From IMG/VR virus record IMGVR_UViG_3300043803_001448, positions 1 through 24,233 of that record: a DNA stretch of 24,233 bases; one strand, 5' to 3'. A program made the position numbers and the translations under genes. Positions 11,764 through 18,451 of this stretch are shown here, piece after piece (within the stretch, counting starts at the first letter, position 1; each line of letters starts with the position of its first letter). This stretch comes from a virus. Under the pieces are notes generated by a model, which saw only the letters and a list, made by a program, of their open reading frames with translations, made no database searches and was not told the DNA's origin.

Positions 11764-12057
11764 TTAAAATTCGTAACCGGCGAGAGAGAGGGCGGAGCGG
11801 GTGTTATCGGCTTCATGATCGCAGTCGATGCAATATCCGCCCGTCTGCATCTCACGGAAAAAGGCGTGACACTTCTCCAAAGCCTCCAGCAAGGCAGGGA
11901 GCGCGGCGATTGCGCGGGCGTTAGCGAGGTTTTCGGCCTCCTCGTTGAAAAAGCCGTTGGGGTTGCATACCTCAGCACCCAAAGCCCCAAAAATGAAGCG
12001 TTCGGATGATCTAAGGCCAAGTTTCCAAGGGCCGGGGGTGATGTTTGGGCGTTTCAT
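11764..12057 (-). CDS. Second ITPGPW-family phage protein, 97 aa
   Basis: ATG 12057 puts MKRPNITPGPWKLGL at the N-terminus, as in the paralogue at 9318-9623; the upstream extension would overlap the previous gene. NLANARAIAALPALLEALEK corresponds to the NARLIAAAPQL block, and the protein ends SALSLAGYEF, like LLAAGYTE. The middle has CNPNGFFNEEA and GGYCIDCDHEADN with a possible Cys/His metal site absent from the paralogue. The leader AAACACAAAACACGCTAAAC is shared with another gene. Function is unknown. Confidence 0.7.
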   Translation of the reverse strand: MKRPNITPGPWKLGLRSSERFIFGALGAEVCNPNGFFNEEAENLANARAIAALPALLEALEKCHAFFREMQTGGYCIDCDHEADNTRSALSLAGYEF

Positions 12058-12061
12058 GTGT

Positions 12062-12235
12062 TTAGCGTGTTTTGTGTTTTTCGTTTTCCGTTTCGCCGTC
12101 CCTATACCAGAGACGGGAGCGGGAAAGTTTGGCGTCTTCGCGGGCTTTGAGCAGGGCGGCGCGGTTGGCGTTGCAGAGGTCAAAGATGCGGGAGAGGGTG
12201 GATTGTGTGTGTTGTTGCTCTCGTGCGGGAGTCAT
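12062..12235 (-). CDS. Hypothetical basic protein, 57 aa
   Basis: ATG 12235 overlaps the upstream stop as ATGA, so this start is preferred to the one three codons upstream. The product (MTPAREQQHTQSTLSRIFDL, then CNANRAALLKAREDAKLSRS) is helical and basic, ending DGETENEKHKTR. The sequence lacks any motif I can assign. Coupling supports translation. Confidence 0.55.
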   Translation of the reverse strand: MTPAREQQHTQSTLSRIFDLCNANRAALLKAREDAKLSRSRLWYRDGETENEKHKTR

Positions 12236-12510
12236 ACGGCGCAAAGATGAATCCAGATTCGGAAGGTTTTCTTGCCGGTCTTTTCCGTGCGCTCTGAAAG
12301 AGTTACCATTTTACGTGTAGGGCCGTAACCCATGCGCGCCCATGTTGTGCCATCGTCTTTCCGGTATCTCCATGTTAACTGCCATTCAGTGCCCCAAAAA
12401 TCGCAATTAGGACTCCCGCCCTCCGGCTGTCCGAGCTTAGACATTAAGACGCGGGAAAGTTTTCTGGCTGAGATTTCAGAGAGAGGAAAGGATTTTGGCT
12501 TAGTTTTCAT
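12232..12510 (-). CDS. Hypothetical protein, 92 aa
   Basis: ATG 12510 is the preferred start, with an in-frame ATG eight codons upstream. The product begins MKTKPKSFPLSEISARKLSR and is followed by beta-rich sequence (DFWGTEWQLTWRYRKDDGTT, then GYGPTRKMVTLSERTEKTGK) ending RIWIHLCAV. High Trp and Arg content and repeated aromatic strands suggest a small beta-sheet nucleic-acid or protein-binding domain. No family is recognised. The end is coupled to the next gene by ATGA. Confidence 0.55.
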   Translation of the reverse strand: MKTKPKSFPLSEISARKLSRVLMSKLGQPEGGSPNCDFWGTEWQLTWRYRKDDGTTWARMGYGPTRKMVTLSERTEKTGKKTFRIWIHLCAV

Positions 12511-12523
12511 GTTGTGGGCGTGG

Positions 12524-12637
12524 TTAAGGGACAAAGCAGAGCAGGGTGAAGAGAGCGGCGAGAATGAGCCAAGCGGCGAGAGTGCGGGCGGCGTGGTAGG
12601 CGGCGGAAAGGAGGTCGGAACGTTCGCGGCGTGTCAT
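12524..12637 (-). CDS. Very small membrane protein, 37 aa
   Basis: A frame from ATG 12637 gives MTRRERSDLLSAAYHAARTL followed by AAWLILAALFTLLCFVP. This is a basic N-terminus then one hydrophobic helix reaching the C-terminus. Upstream in-frame ATGs at 12700 and 12730 are possible; the latter overlaps the neighbouring gene. The leader CGCCAAAA has no Shine-Dalgarno site. The topology is that of a tail-anchored or holin-like microprotein, but size alone cannot assign a role. Confidence 0.45.
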   Translation of the reverse strand: MTRRERSDLLSAAYHAARTLAAWLILAALFTLLCFVP

Positions 12638-12710
12638 TTTTGGCGAGGTTGGAGGGGTGGAGCGTTTGAGTTTTCCGCGTGTAGGATGCGCGGCCCCCAT
12701 GAGGGGTGGA

Positions 12711-13028
12711 TTAAAGGTGAATCGCTTCAAGCGCCTTATATGCCTGGTTATCTACCGCCTTGCTCATGCCCCGCCAAGCTCCCGCGAGGAAAGAGCGCAC
12801 TTCATCGGTGCTCCAATCTTGCTCAAGTTCTTCGCGAACCTCACCGAGTAGGCTGTGTAGCTCGGCATAGTGCTTCTCGATAGCAGAAAAGGTTTTTTGA
12901 AGGCGGTGGATGCAAGTTGGAATGGCGTTGGCCTCTGGAAGCAGTTTATAGGCTTCATCAAGTTTTTGCTTTTCGACAAGCTGAGAGACGGAATGAGATA
13001 GAGTGGCGTTGCTGAGTGAGTATTTCAT
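12711..13028 (-). CDS. Helical hypothetical protein, 105 aa (first gene of leftward arm)
   Basis: The product begins MKYSLSNATLSHSVSQLVEK and is almost wholly helical (KLLPEANAIPTCIHRLQKTF, IEKHYAELHSLLGEVREELE). This suggests a coiled-coil or helical-bundle protein. It is the first leftward gene after the divergence point and should therefore be expressed early from a promoter in 13029-13134. The leader GGCGCTCCATAT contains no strong ribosome site. No family is recognised. Confidence 0.6.
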   Translation of the reverse strand: MKYSLSNATLSHSVSQLVEKQKLDEAYKLLPEANAIPTCIHRLQKTFSAIEKHYAELHSLLGEVREELEQDWSTDEVRSFLAGAWRGMSKAVDNQAYKALEAIHL

Positions 13029-13134
13029 ATATGGAGCGCCTTCTTTGGCGTGAGGTAGTGTTGCATATTGCTACATTGATGCAAGCGAAAGTTTCGATTT
13101 GTTTTTGAGCGGGTTGGCGTAAGGATGGCGGTAT
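13029..13134. promoter_or_regulatory. Divergent intergenic region between the two arms
   Basis: This 106-base gap separates the leftward and rightward arms, so promoters in both directions must lie in or near it. TTGCAT (13061-13066) and ATGCAA (13079-13084) form a 6-bp inverted repeat 12 bases apart, with AT-rich sequence between. It could be an operator for the switch between arms. No pair of -35 and -10 boxes with canonical spacing stands out, so exact promoters are not assigned. Confidence 0.45.
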
Positions 13135-13662
13135 ATGCCTGAAGCAGTTCTAAGCCCTCAAGAGTGGGAAGCAGTGAAAACCGCCAACTTGCGCGGAGTG
13201 TCCGACAAAGAGCTTTCCGCTACGTTTGGCGTTCTTGAGACAACTATCCGCCAGCGTCGATTTACTGATCCGATGTGGAAGGCAGCAATGGCTCAGAATA
13301 GGGAGCTAATCGCTACACATGAGGCGAAATCTAACGCAAGTCTAACAAAGGGGCCGGAAAGTGAAGAATTGGCGCAGAAAGCCGCTTCTACGATTCAGGA
13401 GGCCATTCAAGGGGGAAAGCTCCAGAATGAGCTTCTCCTGCTTCAAATCGCCTCTAAAGGCCTAAAGAAAGCAGATGAGAACCTTCCGCAGGTTAAGCAG
13501 TGGTCAGACATCAAGGCCATTGCCGACATCGTGAGCAAAATCGGCCCACAAGCTCAAGCGGCTGTTCAGGTGAACGTGCTCACAGACGGTCAAGCGCAGT
13601 TCTCCGCGTTTGAGTTTCCTAATTTTGAGAGCGAGGCTCTCGATATTGAGAATGAAGAGTGA
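13135..13662 (+). CDS. HTH protein, possible small terminase subunit
   Basis: The 175-residue product starts with a helix-turn-helix region: LSPQEWEAVKTANLRGVSDK, ELSATFGVLETTIRQRRF. A helical middle follows (EELAQKAASTIQEAIQGGKL, QNELLLLQIASKGLKKADEN), then a GPQAQAAVQVNVLTDG segment and an acidic end (FESEALDIENEE). N-terminal HTH, central oligomerising helices and acidic C-terminus are the layout of small terminase subunits, which recognise the packaging site. No large terminase is found in the window, so this remains a candidate. The G-rich segment that follows would suit a packaging site. It could instead be a regulator, since it is the first rightward gene. Confidence 0.5.
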   Translation: MPEAVLSPQEWEAVKTANLRGVSDKELSATFGVLETTIRQRRFTDPMWKAAMAQNRELIATHEAKSNASLTKGPESEELAQKAASTIQEAIQGGKLQNELLLLQIASKGLKKADENLPQVKQWSDIKAIADIVSKIGPQAQAAVQVNVLTDGQAQFSAFEFPNFESEALDIENEE

Positions 13663-13913
13663 TTTTGTCCCCAAAATGGGCGGTTTCTGTACCTGTTAGT
13701 TCTATTGTTTACAGCTATCAATTTTGAGTGGCAAATGTGAGACGGTGCTGGTGGTAGATCATGGAGCTAGAAGGGCAGGAGGCGGGCACTGGCAGGGCAT
13801 GGGGCAGGGGGGGGCCACCGGGCGGGACCACGGCGGGGAGCGAGGTCTGGCCACCCGTTTCATGCGGTATCTAGGGCTCACCAAAACTTCCTCCCTGAGA
13901 ATTGTTTACTGAA
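13663..13913. other. G-rich gap between convergent genes
   Basis: These 251 bases lie between the rightward HTH gene and the leftward zinc-HNH gene. The plus strand is extremely G-rich from about 13772 to 13838, with a run of eight G at 13807-13814 and several GGG/GGGG runs at loop lengths of 1-5. ATTGTTTAC occurs at 13704-13712 and 13901-13909, flanking the block. A perfect ATTTTG/CAAAAT hairpin lies at 13662-13677. A 62-codon frame covers the region but has a composition dominated by Gly and Arg from the G-runs and is not accepted. Confidence 0.6.
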
Positions 13914-15086
13914 TTACCAAAGCCTAACACCTGCTTCATTCGCCATCCTCACCAACTCAGGATCAAGCTGTAAGGCCTCGTCCAAACTGAGCATATCCTG
14001 CCTCATGTAATTCTTCTCTCCCCACAGGGGCCGTATGTTGCGCCAGTTGAAGCATACGCTGCAATGTTCCTCCTTGGACAGGTCGAACCTAGAGCACGGG
14101 ATGATGTGGTCTAAATGCCATCCAAACACGCCGTAGTTGTCCCAGTTCATTCCATCGGTGAATTGGCTCTCGATATGCCTCACCATCTCCTTTGGGCTGC
14201 ATCCTGTGTAGCTATTGATGGCGTTCTGTTTCTGGAGGCCCTTGCGACGCAACAGCTCACGAAGACGACCTGATAAGCGATCCTTGACGCGCTGATGAAT
14301 TGGCTCTGGTTTGCCTTTATTGCGAAGCCTTGTCTTCCTCCTTGTAGCCCTAAGATGGCACTTTCGAGAGCAATAGACGTTCCCATCGTTTTTGGGCACA
14401 AACAGCTCATCGCATTCCACGCAAGGTTTGGGTTGGAAGACCTTCCTATCCTTCTTCTTGGCTGGCTTTTTTCTACCAAGTATCTTATCTATTTTCCTTT
14501 CTTCGACCTTATTGCACTTCTTCGAGCAAAACCGAGTCTTAGGCCACGCTATGACACATCCACAGGTGACGCACTTGGAATCAGGCCTGACTACAGCAAC
14601 TTTCTCCGTCGCCCTACTCTTTCCGAAACACTGATTTGAACAGAATCTACGCTTATCCGATGGTCGATTTAACTCAAACGGCTTGGAGCACTGCTGACAC
14701 TCCCTGATTACCTTTGGTCCGGGCGTCCTACCTTTACTTTTTGGCCTACACTCCTTGGAGCAATATATGGCATAACGGCTAATGAACCGGCTGGAGCAGG
14801 TTGGACAGGAGTGTGAGTGCCTGAGAATCTTGTTAATCAGCTTTTCTGGTCGTTTAAGGGGTGTTTCGGCAGCCTTGGCGGCTTTAGCAATCCTATTGGC
14901 CTCAGACAGCGCAGCCTTCTCACGACGCCTTAAACGAGCCTCTGACAGCTTTTTACGCCGCCTCATCACGGAGAGTATATCCATCCTCCAAGGCGCTGCG
15001 AATCCGCAATTACTCGGGCACTCTCGGAAGGGGGTTTTGTGATACAGACAGACCTTCTTCCTTTTTCTCTTGCTAGGGCTTCTCAT
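13914..15086 (-). CDS. HNH endonuclease with an array of zinc ribbons, 390 aa
   Basis: The start is taken as ATG 15086; a TTG ten codons upstream is less likely. The basic N-terminus includes CLYHKTPFRECPSNC and a charged helix. Four Cys4 units follow, each CxxC ... F/Y-C-S-x-x-C: CPTCSSRF/YCSKEC, CQQCSKPFE/FCSNQC, CVTCGC/FCSKKC and CVECDELF/YCSRKC. The C-terminal nuclease core is FGWHLDHIIPCSRFDLS, CSVCFNWRNIRPLW, with His-Asp-His and Asn residues of the HNH site. The zinc array probably reads DNA. It is the only leftward gene in the rightward arm, as expected for an inserted homing-type nuclease. Confidence 0.8.
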   Translation of the reverse strand: MRSPSKRKRKKVCLYHKTPFRECPSNCGFAAPWRMDILSVMRRRKKLSEARLRRREKAALSEANRIAKAAKAAETPLKRPEKLINKILRHSHSCPTCSSRFISRYAIYCSKECRPKSKGRTPGPKVIRECQQCSKPFELNRPSDKRRFCSNQCFGKSRATEKVAVVRPDSKCVTCGCVIAWPKTRFCSKKCNKVEERKIDKILGRKKPAKKKDRKVFQPKPCVECDELFVPKNDGNVYCSRKCHLRATRRKTRLRNKGKPEPIHQRVKDRLSGRLRELLRRKGLQKQNAINSYTGCSPKEMVRHIESQFTDGMNWDNYGVFGWHLDHIIPCSRFDLSKEEHCSVCFNWRNIRPLWGEKNYMRQDMLSLDEALQLDPELVRMANEAGVRLW

Positions 15087-15131
15087 GAAGGATAGCTTAT
15101 GGAATAGATTAATCAATAAGCAAACACTTTT

Positions 15132-15374
15132 ATGGGTCGCAACGCAATATCTCTCGTAGGTCGCAAGTTCGGCCTTTTGACGCCAAAGGAAATCGTGAGC
15201 AGGAATGGTTTCCGCAACTCTCGTTGGCTATGCCAATGCGATTGTGGAGGCTCAAAGGAAGTCCTCTACCAGAACCTAGTCAGCAACAACGTGAAGTCGT
15301 GCGGATGTCTAAAGCGTGGCAGACCCTTCAAAGAACGAGCACTGGGCACTCCTCCTGCTTTCAGCCAAAGCTGA
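15132..15374 (+). CDS. Small CDCG/SCGC zinc protein (copy 1), 80 aa
   Basis: The product begins GRNAISLVGRKFGLLTPKEI and continues NSRWLCQCDCGGSKEVLYQN, then VKSCGCLKRGRPFKE. The block 'G(x)5G ... W.C.CDCG ... SCGCLKRG' is the conserved N-terminal or stand-alone zinc-binding module found with phage HNH/AP2 homing nucleases. Here it stands alone. Cysteines CxC(D)CG and CGC should bind one zinc. Copies 2 and 3 lie at 17022 and 20488. It is transcribed away from the zinc-HNH gene, from which it is 45 bases distant. The C-terminal extension is unique to this copy. Confidence 0.7.
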   Translation: MGRNAISLVGRKFGLLTPKEIVSRNGFRNSRWLCQCDCGGSKEVLYQNLVSNNVKSCGCLKRGRPFKERALGTPPAFSQS

Positions 15375-15378
15375 AAGT

Positions 15379-15438
15379 TATACCCTATCCAGATAGGGTA
15401 TATACAACAAACCAGATATATCCTATCGGATACCCTAT
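15379..15438. promoter_or_regulatory. Cluster of four ATACCCTAT boxes upstream of the DNA methyltransferase
   Basis: TATACCCTAT (15379-15388) and ATAGGGTATA (15393-15402) make a perfect 10-bp palindrome with a CCAG centre. Two further same-direction boxes follow: ATATCCTATC (15418-15427) and GATACCCTAT (15429-15438). They lie 28-87 bases before the methyltransferase ATG. The arrangement looks like an operator array with one strong dimer site and two half sites. The palindrome can also form a hairpin in RNA, but there is no U-tract. Confidence 0.65.
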
Positions 15439-15465
15439 GCGTTTTCTCAACAGACCTGTTAAAAT

Positions 15466-16233
15466 ATGATACCAACCCTAGTCCCCTCCTCCTGCAAAAC
15501 CTCACTCCTCCTCGGCGACTGCCTCGAACGCATGGACCTCATTCCAGATGGCAGCGTTGACCTCATCCTAGCCGACCCTCCCTACGGCACAACGGCCTGC
15601 AAATGGGATGCGGTGATCCCGTTTGAGCCTATGTGGAAGCAGGTCTGGCGCGTCCTAAAGCCCAATGGAGCGGCGGTGTTCACTGCCAGCCAGCCGTTTA
15701 TGTCTGTATTGATAGCAGGTCAAATTGAGCGATTTAAACATGATTGGGTGTGGCAAAAGTCTCGCCCAAGCGGGCACCTAAATGCGAAAAAGAAACCAAT
15801 GCTTGAGCATGAGGGCATTGCTGTCTTTGCCCGATTGCCAGTAACATACAACCCACAGATGAGAAAGGGGTTGCCTAACCACGTAAGCGCCAAGCCAAGA
15901 ATGGCTGTGCATTCAGATTGCTATGGAGAACAAAACTCTGTCATCGAGGCGATAACGGAGGACAAATATCCGAAAACAATCTTACCTTTTACGGTTGTTT
16001 CTCCAACAAACAATCTCCACCCCACCCAAAAGCCCGTCGCCCTCATGGAATACCTCATCCGCACCTACACCAACGAAGGCGAGACGGTCCTCGACTTCAC
16101 GATGGGCAGCGGAACAACCGGCGTTGCCTGCATGAACACGGGCCGTCGCTTCATCGGCATCGAGCAGGATGAGGGCTACTTCAAGATCGCGCAGAAACGC
16201 ATCGAAACAGCAATGGGCATTCTTGTTCCATAA
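15466..16233 (+). CDS. Beta-class DNA methyltransferase (N6-adenine or N4-cytosine)
   Basis: The 255-residue product has LLLGDCLERM, then VDLILADPPYGTTACKWD (motif IV, DPPY, about residues 35-50) near the N-terminus. The central part has HLNAKKKPMLEHEGIAVF and LHPTQKPVALMEYLIRTY. Motif I comes late, as VLDFTMGSGTTGVACMNT (about residue 210). Motif IV before motif I defines the beta class. DPPY favours N6-adenine, but N4-cytosine is possible. No partner restriction gene is present, so it probably protects phage DNA or regulates. A cluster of palindromic boxes precedes the start, and the leader GTTAAAAT lacks a ribosome site. Confidence 0.85.
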   Translation: MIPTLVPSSCKTSLLLGDCLERMDLIPDGSVDLILADPPYGTTACKWDAVIPFEPMWKQVWRVLKPNGAAVFTASQPFMSVLIAGQIERFKHDWVWQKSRPSGHLNAKKKPMLEHEGIAVFARLPVTYNPQMRKGLPNHVSAKPRMAVHSDCYGEQNSVIEAITEDKYPKTILPFTVVSPTNNLHPTQKPVALMEYLIRTYTNEGETVLDFTMGSGTTGVACMNTGRRFIGIEQDEGYFKIAQKRIETAMGILVP

Positions 16234-16300
16234 ATAACTTATCCCTTTCCACTTGCCATCCCGCACCCCTGATGGCAGGTATTGGAGATACCCCTCCCCG

Positions 16301-17017
16301 ATGAATGATATGAAACCCACCCCAGCCAACCCCGAAAACGTGCCCCTCGACAAAATCCCCGCAGGATGGAGGCTGGTGTATGAGCATGAACTGCAAAGTA
16401 ATGTGCCTACTCGCCTGTGGGAAGGAGAGGACGATGGCGGATTTGACCCGCCCTTGATGACGCCGGAATGCAGGATTTCCGACTACACCTACATCACCCC
16501 CGACCTCCCGGACAACGGACAGCCGTGGCACGCACACAAGCCCGGTGATCCTGCGCCGGTTGGAAAGGACGTGAAAACAGACGTGGTGTGGCGGAATGGC
16601 AACATCGTGCGTGGCGCTTTGAAAACAGACTGGAGCAGCAATCCACCAAACGAAGCTGACAGCCTCTTCTACCGCCTACACAACCCGGCACCTAAACATC
16701 CCTCCACCTTCGAGGCCCACGGCCACACATGGTTCCGGCATACTCCGGGTGATCCAATGCCCTGCGACGCAACCGAGGAAATTTGTGTGTATTTTGAGGA
16801 AAAAACATATTCGGTCACGCCAAAACCAGCAATGTCATGGTCTTGGCGTAAACTGATTAAAGACATGTCCATCATCGGCTGGCGCTATGCTACTCCCGAA
16901 CAATCCACTAAACCCCACGATTCCCCCATCTCCGACCGCATCCTCGACCTCCTCATCGTCGCAGGCCACGTCACCGTAGAACGGGTGGAACAGGCACGGA
17001 AACTCGCACAGATGTAA
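16301..17017 (+). CDS. Phage protein with two GDPxP repeat domains, 238 aa
   Basis: The chosen start is ATG 16301; ATG 16310 is in frame, and 16253 would be far upstream. After MKPTPANPENVPLDKIPAGW come two similar units. Unit one is WHAHKPGDPAPVGKDVKTD with SLFYRLHNPAPKHP. Unit two is TWFRHTPGDPMPCDATEE with MSIIGWRYATPEQ. The pattern 'GDPxPxD ... V ... W ... YR' is a small beta domain repeated in hypothetical phage proteins. The C-terminus is helical (ISDRILDLLIVAGHVTVERV). Function is unknown. Confidence 0.65.
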   Translation: MNDMKPTPANPENVPLDKIPAGWRLVYEHELQSNVPTRLWEGEDDGGFDPPLMTPECRISDYTYITPDLPDNGQPWHAHKPGDPAPVGKDVKTDVVWRNGNIVRGALKTDWSSNPPNEADSLFYRLHNPAPKHPSTFEAHGHTWFRHTPGDPMPCDATEEICVYFEEKTYSVTPKPAMSWSWRKLIKDMSIIGWRYATPEQSTKPHDSPISDRILDLLIVAGHVTVERVEQARKLAQM

Positions 17018-17021
17018 CCTC

Positions 17022-17237
17022 ATGGGCCGCTCCTCCAAATCCCTCATCGGAAACCGCTACGGCAAGCTCCTCGTCACCGAGTTCATCGAGCGCAATCAGC
17101 ACAACAACTCGCGCTGGTTCTGCGTCTGTGACTGCGGTGGCACTACCGAGGCCTACTACCAAAACCTCGTTCAAGGCAAGGTCCAGTCCTGCGGGTGCTT
17201 GAAAAGAGGCCGGAAGAAAGCTCCACCTTCTACTTGA
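17022..17237 (+). CDS. Small CDCG/SCGC zinc protein (copy 2), 71 aa
   Basis: ATG 17022 is four bases after the previous stop, with leader GTAACCTC. The product has SLIGNRYGKLLVTEFIERNQ, then SRWFCVCDCGGTTEAYYQN and VQSCGCLKRGRKKAP. It is clearly homologous to copies at 15132 and 20488 and shares AYYQNLVQGKVQSCGC almost exactly with them. One zinc ion should be held by CxCDCG plus CGC. Its coupling to the neighbouring gene suggests it is a stable part of the operon rather than a recent insertion. Confidence 0.7.
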   Translation: MGRSSKSLIGNRYGKLLVTEFIERNQHNNSRWFCVCDCGGTTEAYYQNLVQGKVQSCGCLKRGRKKAPPST

Positions 17238-17274
17238 AACTTATCTAATTGAGGAGTAGAGTTACCACCTCGAT

Positions 17275-17700
17275 ATGACACACACAAATATGAACACCCC
17301 AACACCCGACTACGGCGAGCTGTGGACTATTCAAGAAGGCCATCTTTCCACAAGCCTGTTTGATGGCAAAGGAGACTACTTTGCCGACATCCATGAGCTT
17401 GTTAATGAGGATAGTTCTGTTGCATGGGCTAAAGCAGAGCGCATTGTCGCCTGCGTCAACGCCTGCACTGGTATGACGGACCCCGCAAAGGAGATTGCAG
17501 AACTCCGCGCCGCCCTCTCAGGCCGCACGGTGTCGTGTGGGCAGTGCAATGACTACGCTGCGAAGATTGAGGGTATGCGCGAGGCGATTCGAGAGGCGCA
17601 AAAGTCCTTTCAAAGCATATACTTGGACGACATTTTTGACCTCACAATGAAGGAAATAGCACGCGCCGCCCTCGCCAAACTCCAACCCTTCCTCAAATGA
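17275..17700 (+). CDS. Phage protein with RIVACVNACTGMTDPAKEIAEL motif, 141 aa
   Basis: The ATG at 17275 or 17290 begins a frame that carries the block AERIVACVNACTGMTDPAKE (about residues 53-72) before a helix EIAELRAALSGRTVSCG. This block, often 'xRIVACVNACAGIPxxxLE', is common in hypothetical tailed-phage proteins. The C-terminal half is helical (MREAIREAQKSFQSIYLD, then KEIARAALAKLQPFLK). A CGQC pair is present. The stop overlaps the next ATG as ATGA. Function is unknown. Confidence 0.65.
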   Translation: MTHTNMNTPTPDYGELWTIQEGHLSTSLFDGKGDYFADIHELVNEDSSVAWAKAERIVACVNACTGMTDPAKEIAELRAALSGRTVSCGQCNDYAAKIEGMREAIREAQKSFQSIYLDDIFDLTMKEIARAALAKLQPFLK

Positions 17701-17885
17701 ACTCAGCCCACGCATCCCTTCTTCAGTGGCTTCAGGATAACCCCGGCTACTCGGTCATCACTTGGGGGCCAGACGTAAAGCAGCCTTATTGGCTCGTTCG
17801 CAGGCCTTCTCCACATTACATCGACGGAATTGGAGACTCTTACGAAGCCGCCTGCTACGACCTCCTCCAACAGCTCAAGAAATGA
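17697..17885 (+). CDS. Hypothetical protein, 62 aa
   Basis: ATG 17697 overlaps the previous stop, and the end overlaps the next start, both as ATGA. The product (MNSAHASLLQWLQDNPGYSV, then PYWLVRRPSPHYIDGIGDSY) has a predicted helix, two strands and a helix. No family is recognised. The double coupling is strong evidence of translation. Confidence 0.6.
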   Translation: MNSAHASLLQWLQDNPGYSVITWGPDVKQPYWLVRRPSPHYIDGIGDSYEAACYDLLQQLKK

Positions 17886-18427
17886 ACATCATGACTACAC
17901 CCACACCACCCGCAGGATACAAGCTCGTCAAAGGAGAGGATATTAAGGACCGCGTGCCGGAAGGGGCACTCATTTGGTCGTCCTCACAATCCCTTGAGGA
18001 TCAGCCGGAATGGGTTCCTTCTGGTCGTGTGTGCATGTCGCTATATGCACCGGGGCAATTAACGGCCCACTACGCCATCCCGGAAACCAAGCCTGACGAC
18101 CAAATGCCAGCAATCGTCCCTAAGCCTGTTGAATCCGAACCATCCGGCGTCGAGGCCGAAGTCTGCCGAGACATCAGTGAGCGCCAGAGGAAAGGTGTCG
18201 CCAAATACGGGACTACCGTGGCAGAGAACCCTCTTGAGCTGCGGGAGTGGCTTCAGCATGCCTACGAGGAGACGCTGGACAAGGCCATCTACCTCAAAAG
18301 GGCCATCTGGCAGCTATCCAAGGAGAATGGCGATGGTCTGGAAAGGGCTATTGAGCTGCTTCGGGAGGAGAAGAGGAAGAGGGATTTTCACGATGTAAAA
18401 ACCAAGTCGTCAGAAAACAGCCCTTAA
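17882..18427 (+). CDS. MazG/DUF550-like pyrophosphohydrolase-type protein, 181 aa
   Basis: ATG 17882 overlaps the upstream stop as ATGA, which sets the start. The N-terminal part has PPAGYKLVKGEDIKDRVPEG, a short phage domain. The C-terminal part has VCRDISERQRKGVAKYGTTV, then NPLELREWLQHAYEETLDKA, then IYLKRAIWQL. 'KYG(T/V)TV ... LREWLQHAYEExLDxxxYLKR' is the conserved core of a phage all-alpha family close to MazG/DUF550, thought to act on nucleotides. The acidic residues needed (E, E, D) are present in HAYEETLDKA. Substrate is unknown. A terminator follows about 55 bases downstream. Confidence 0.65.
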   Translation: MNIMTTPTPPAGYKLVKGEDIKDRVPEGALIWSSSQSLEDQPEWVPSGRVCMSLYAPGQLTAHYAIPETKPDDQMPAIVPKPVESEPSGVEAEVCRDISERQRKGVAKYGTTVAENPLELREWLQHAYEETLDKAIYLKRAIWQLSKENGDGLERAIELLREEKRKRDFHDVKTKSSENSP

Positions 18428-18451
18428 AACGCTGATAATGAGCGATTTACG

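Noticed and set aside
13724-13912. Rightward frame of 62 codons in the G-rich block
   Set aside because: Its Gly/Arg content simply follows the G-runs, no ATG with ribosome site is present, and the end shares the ATTGTTTAC repeat.
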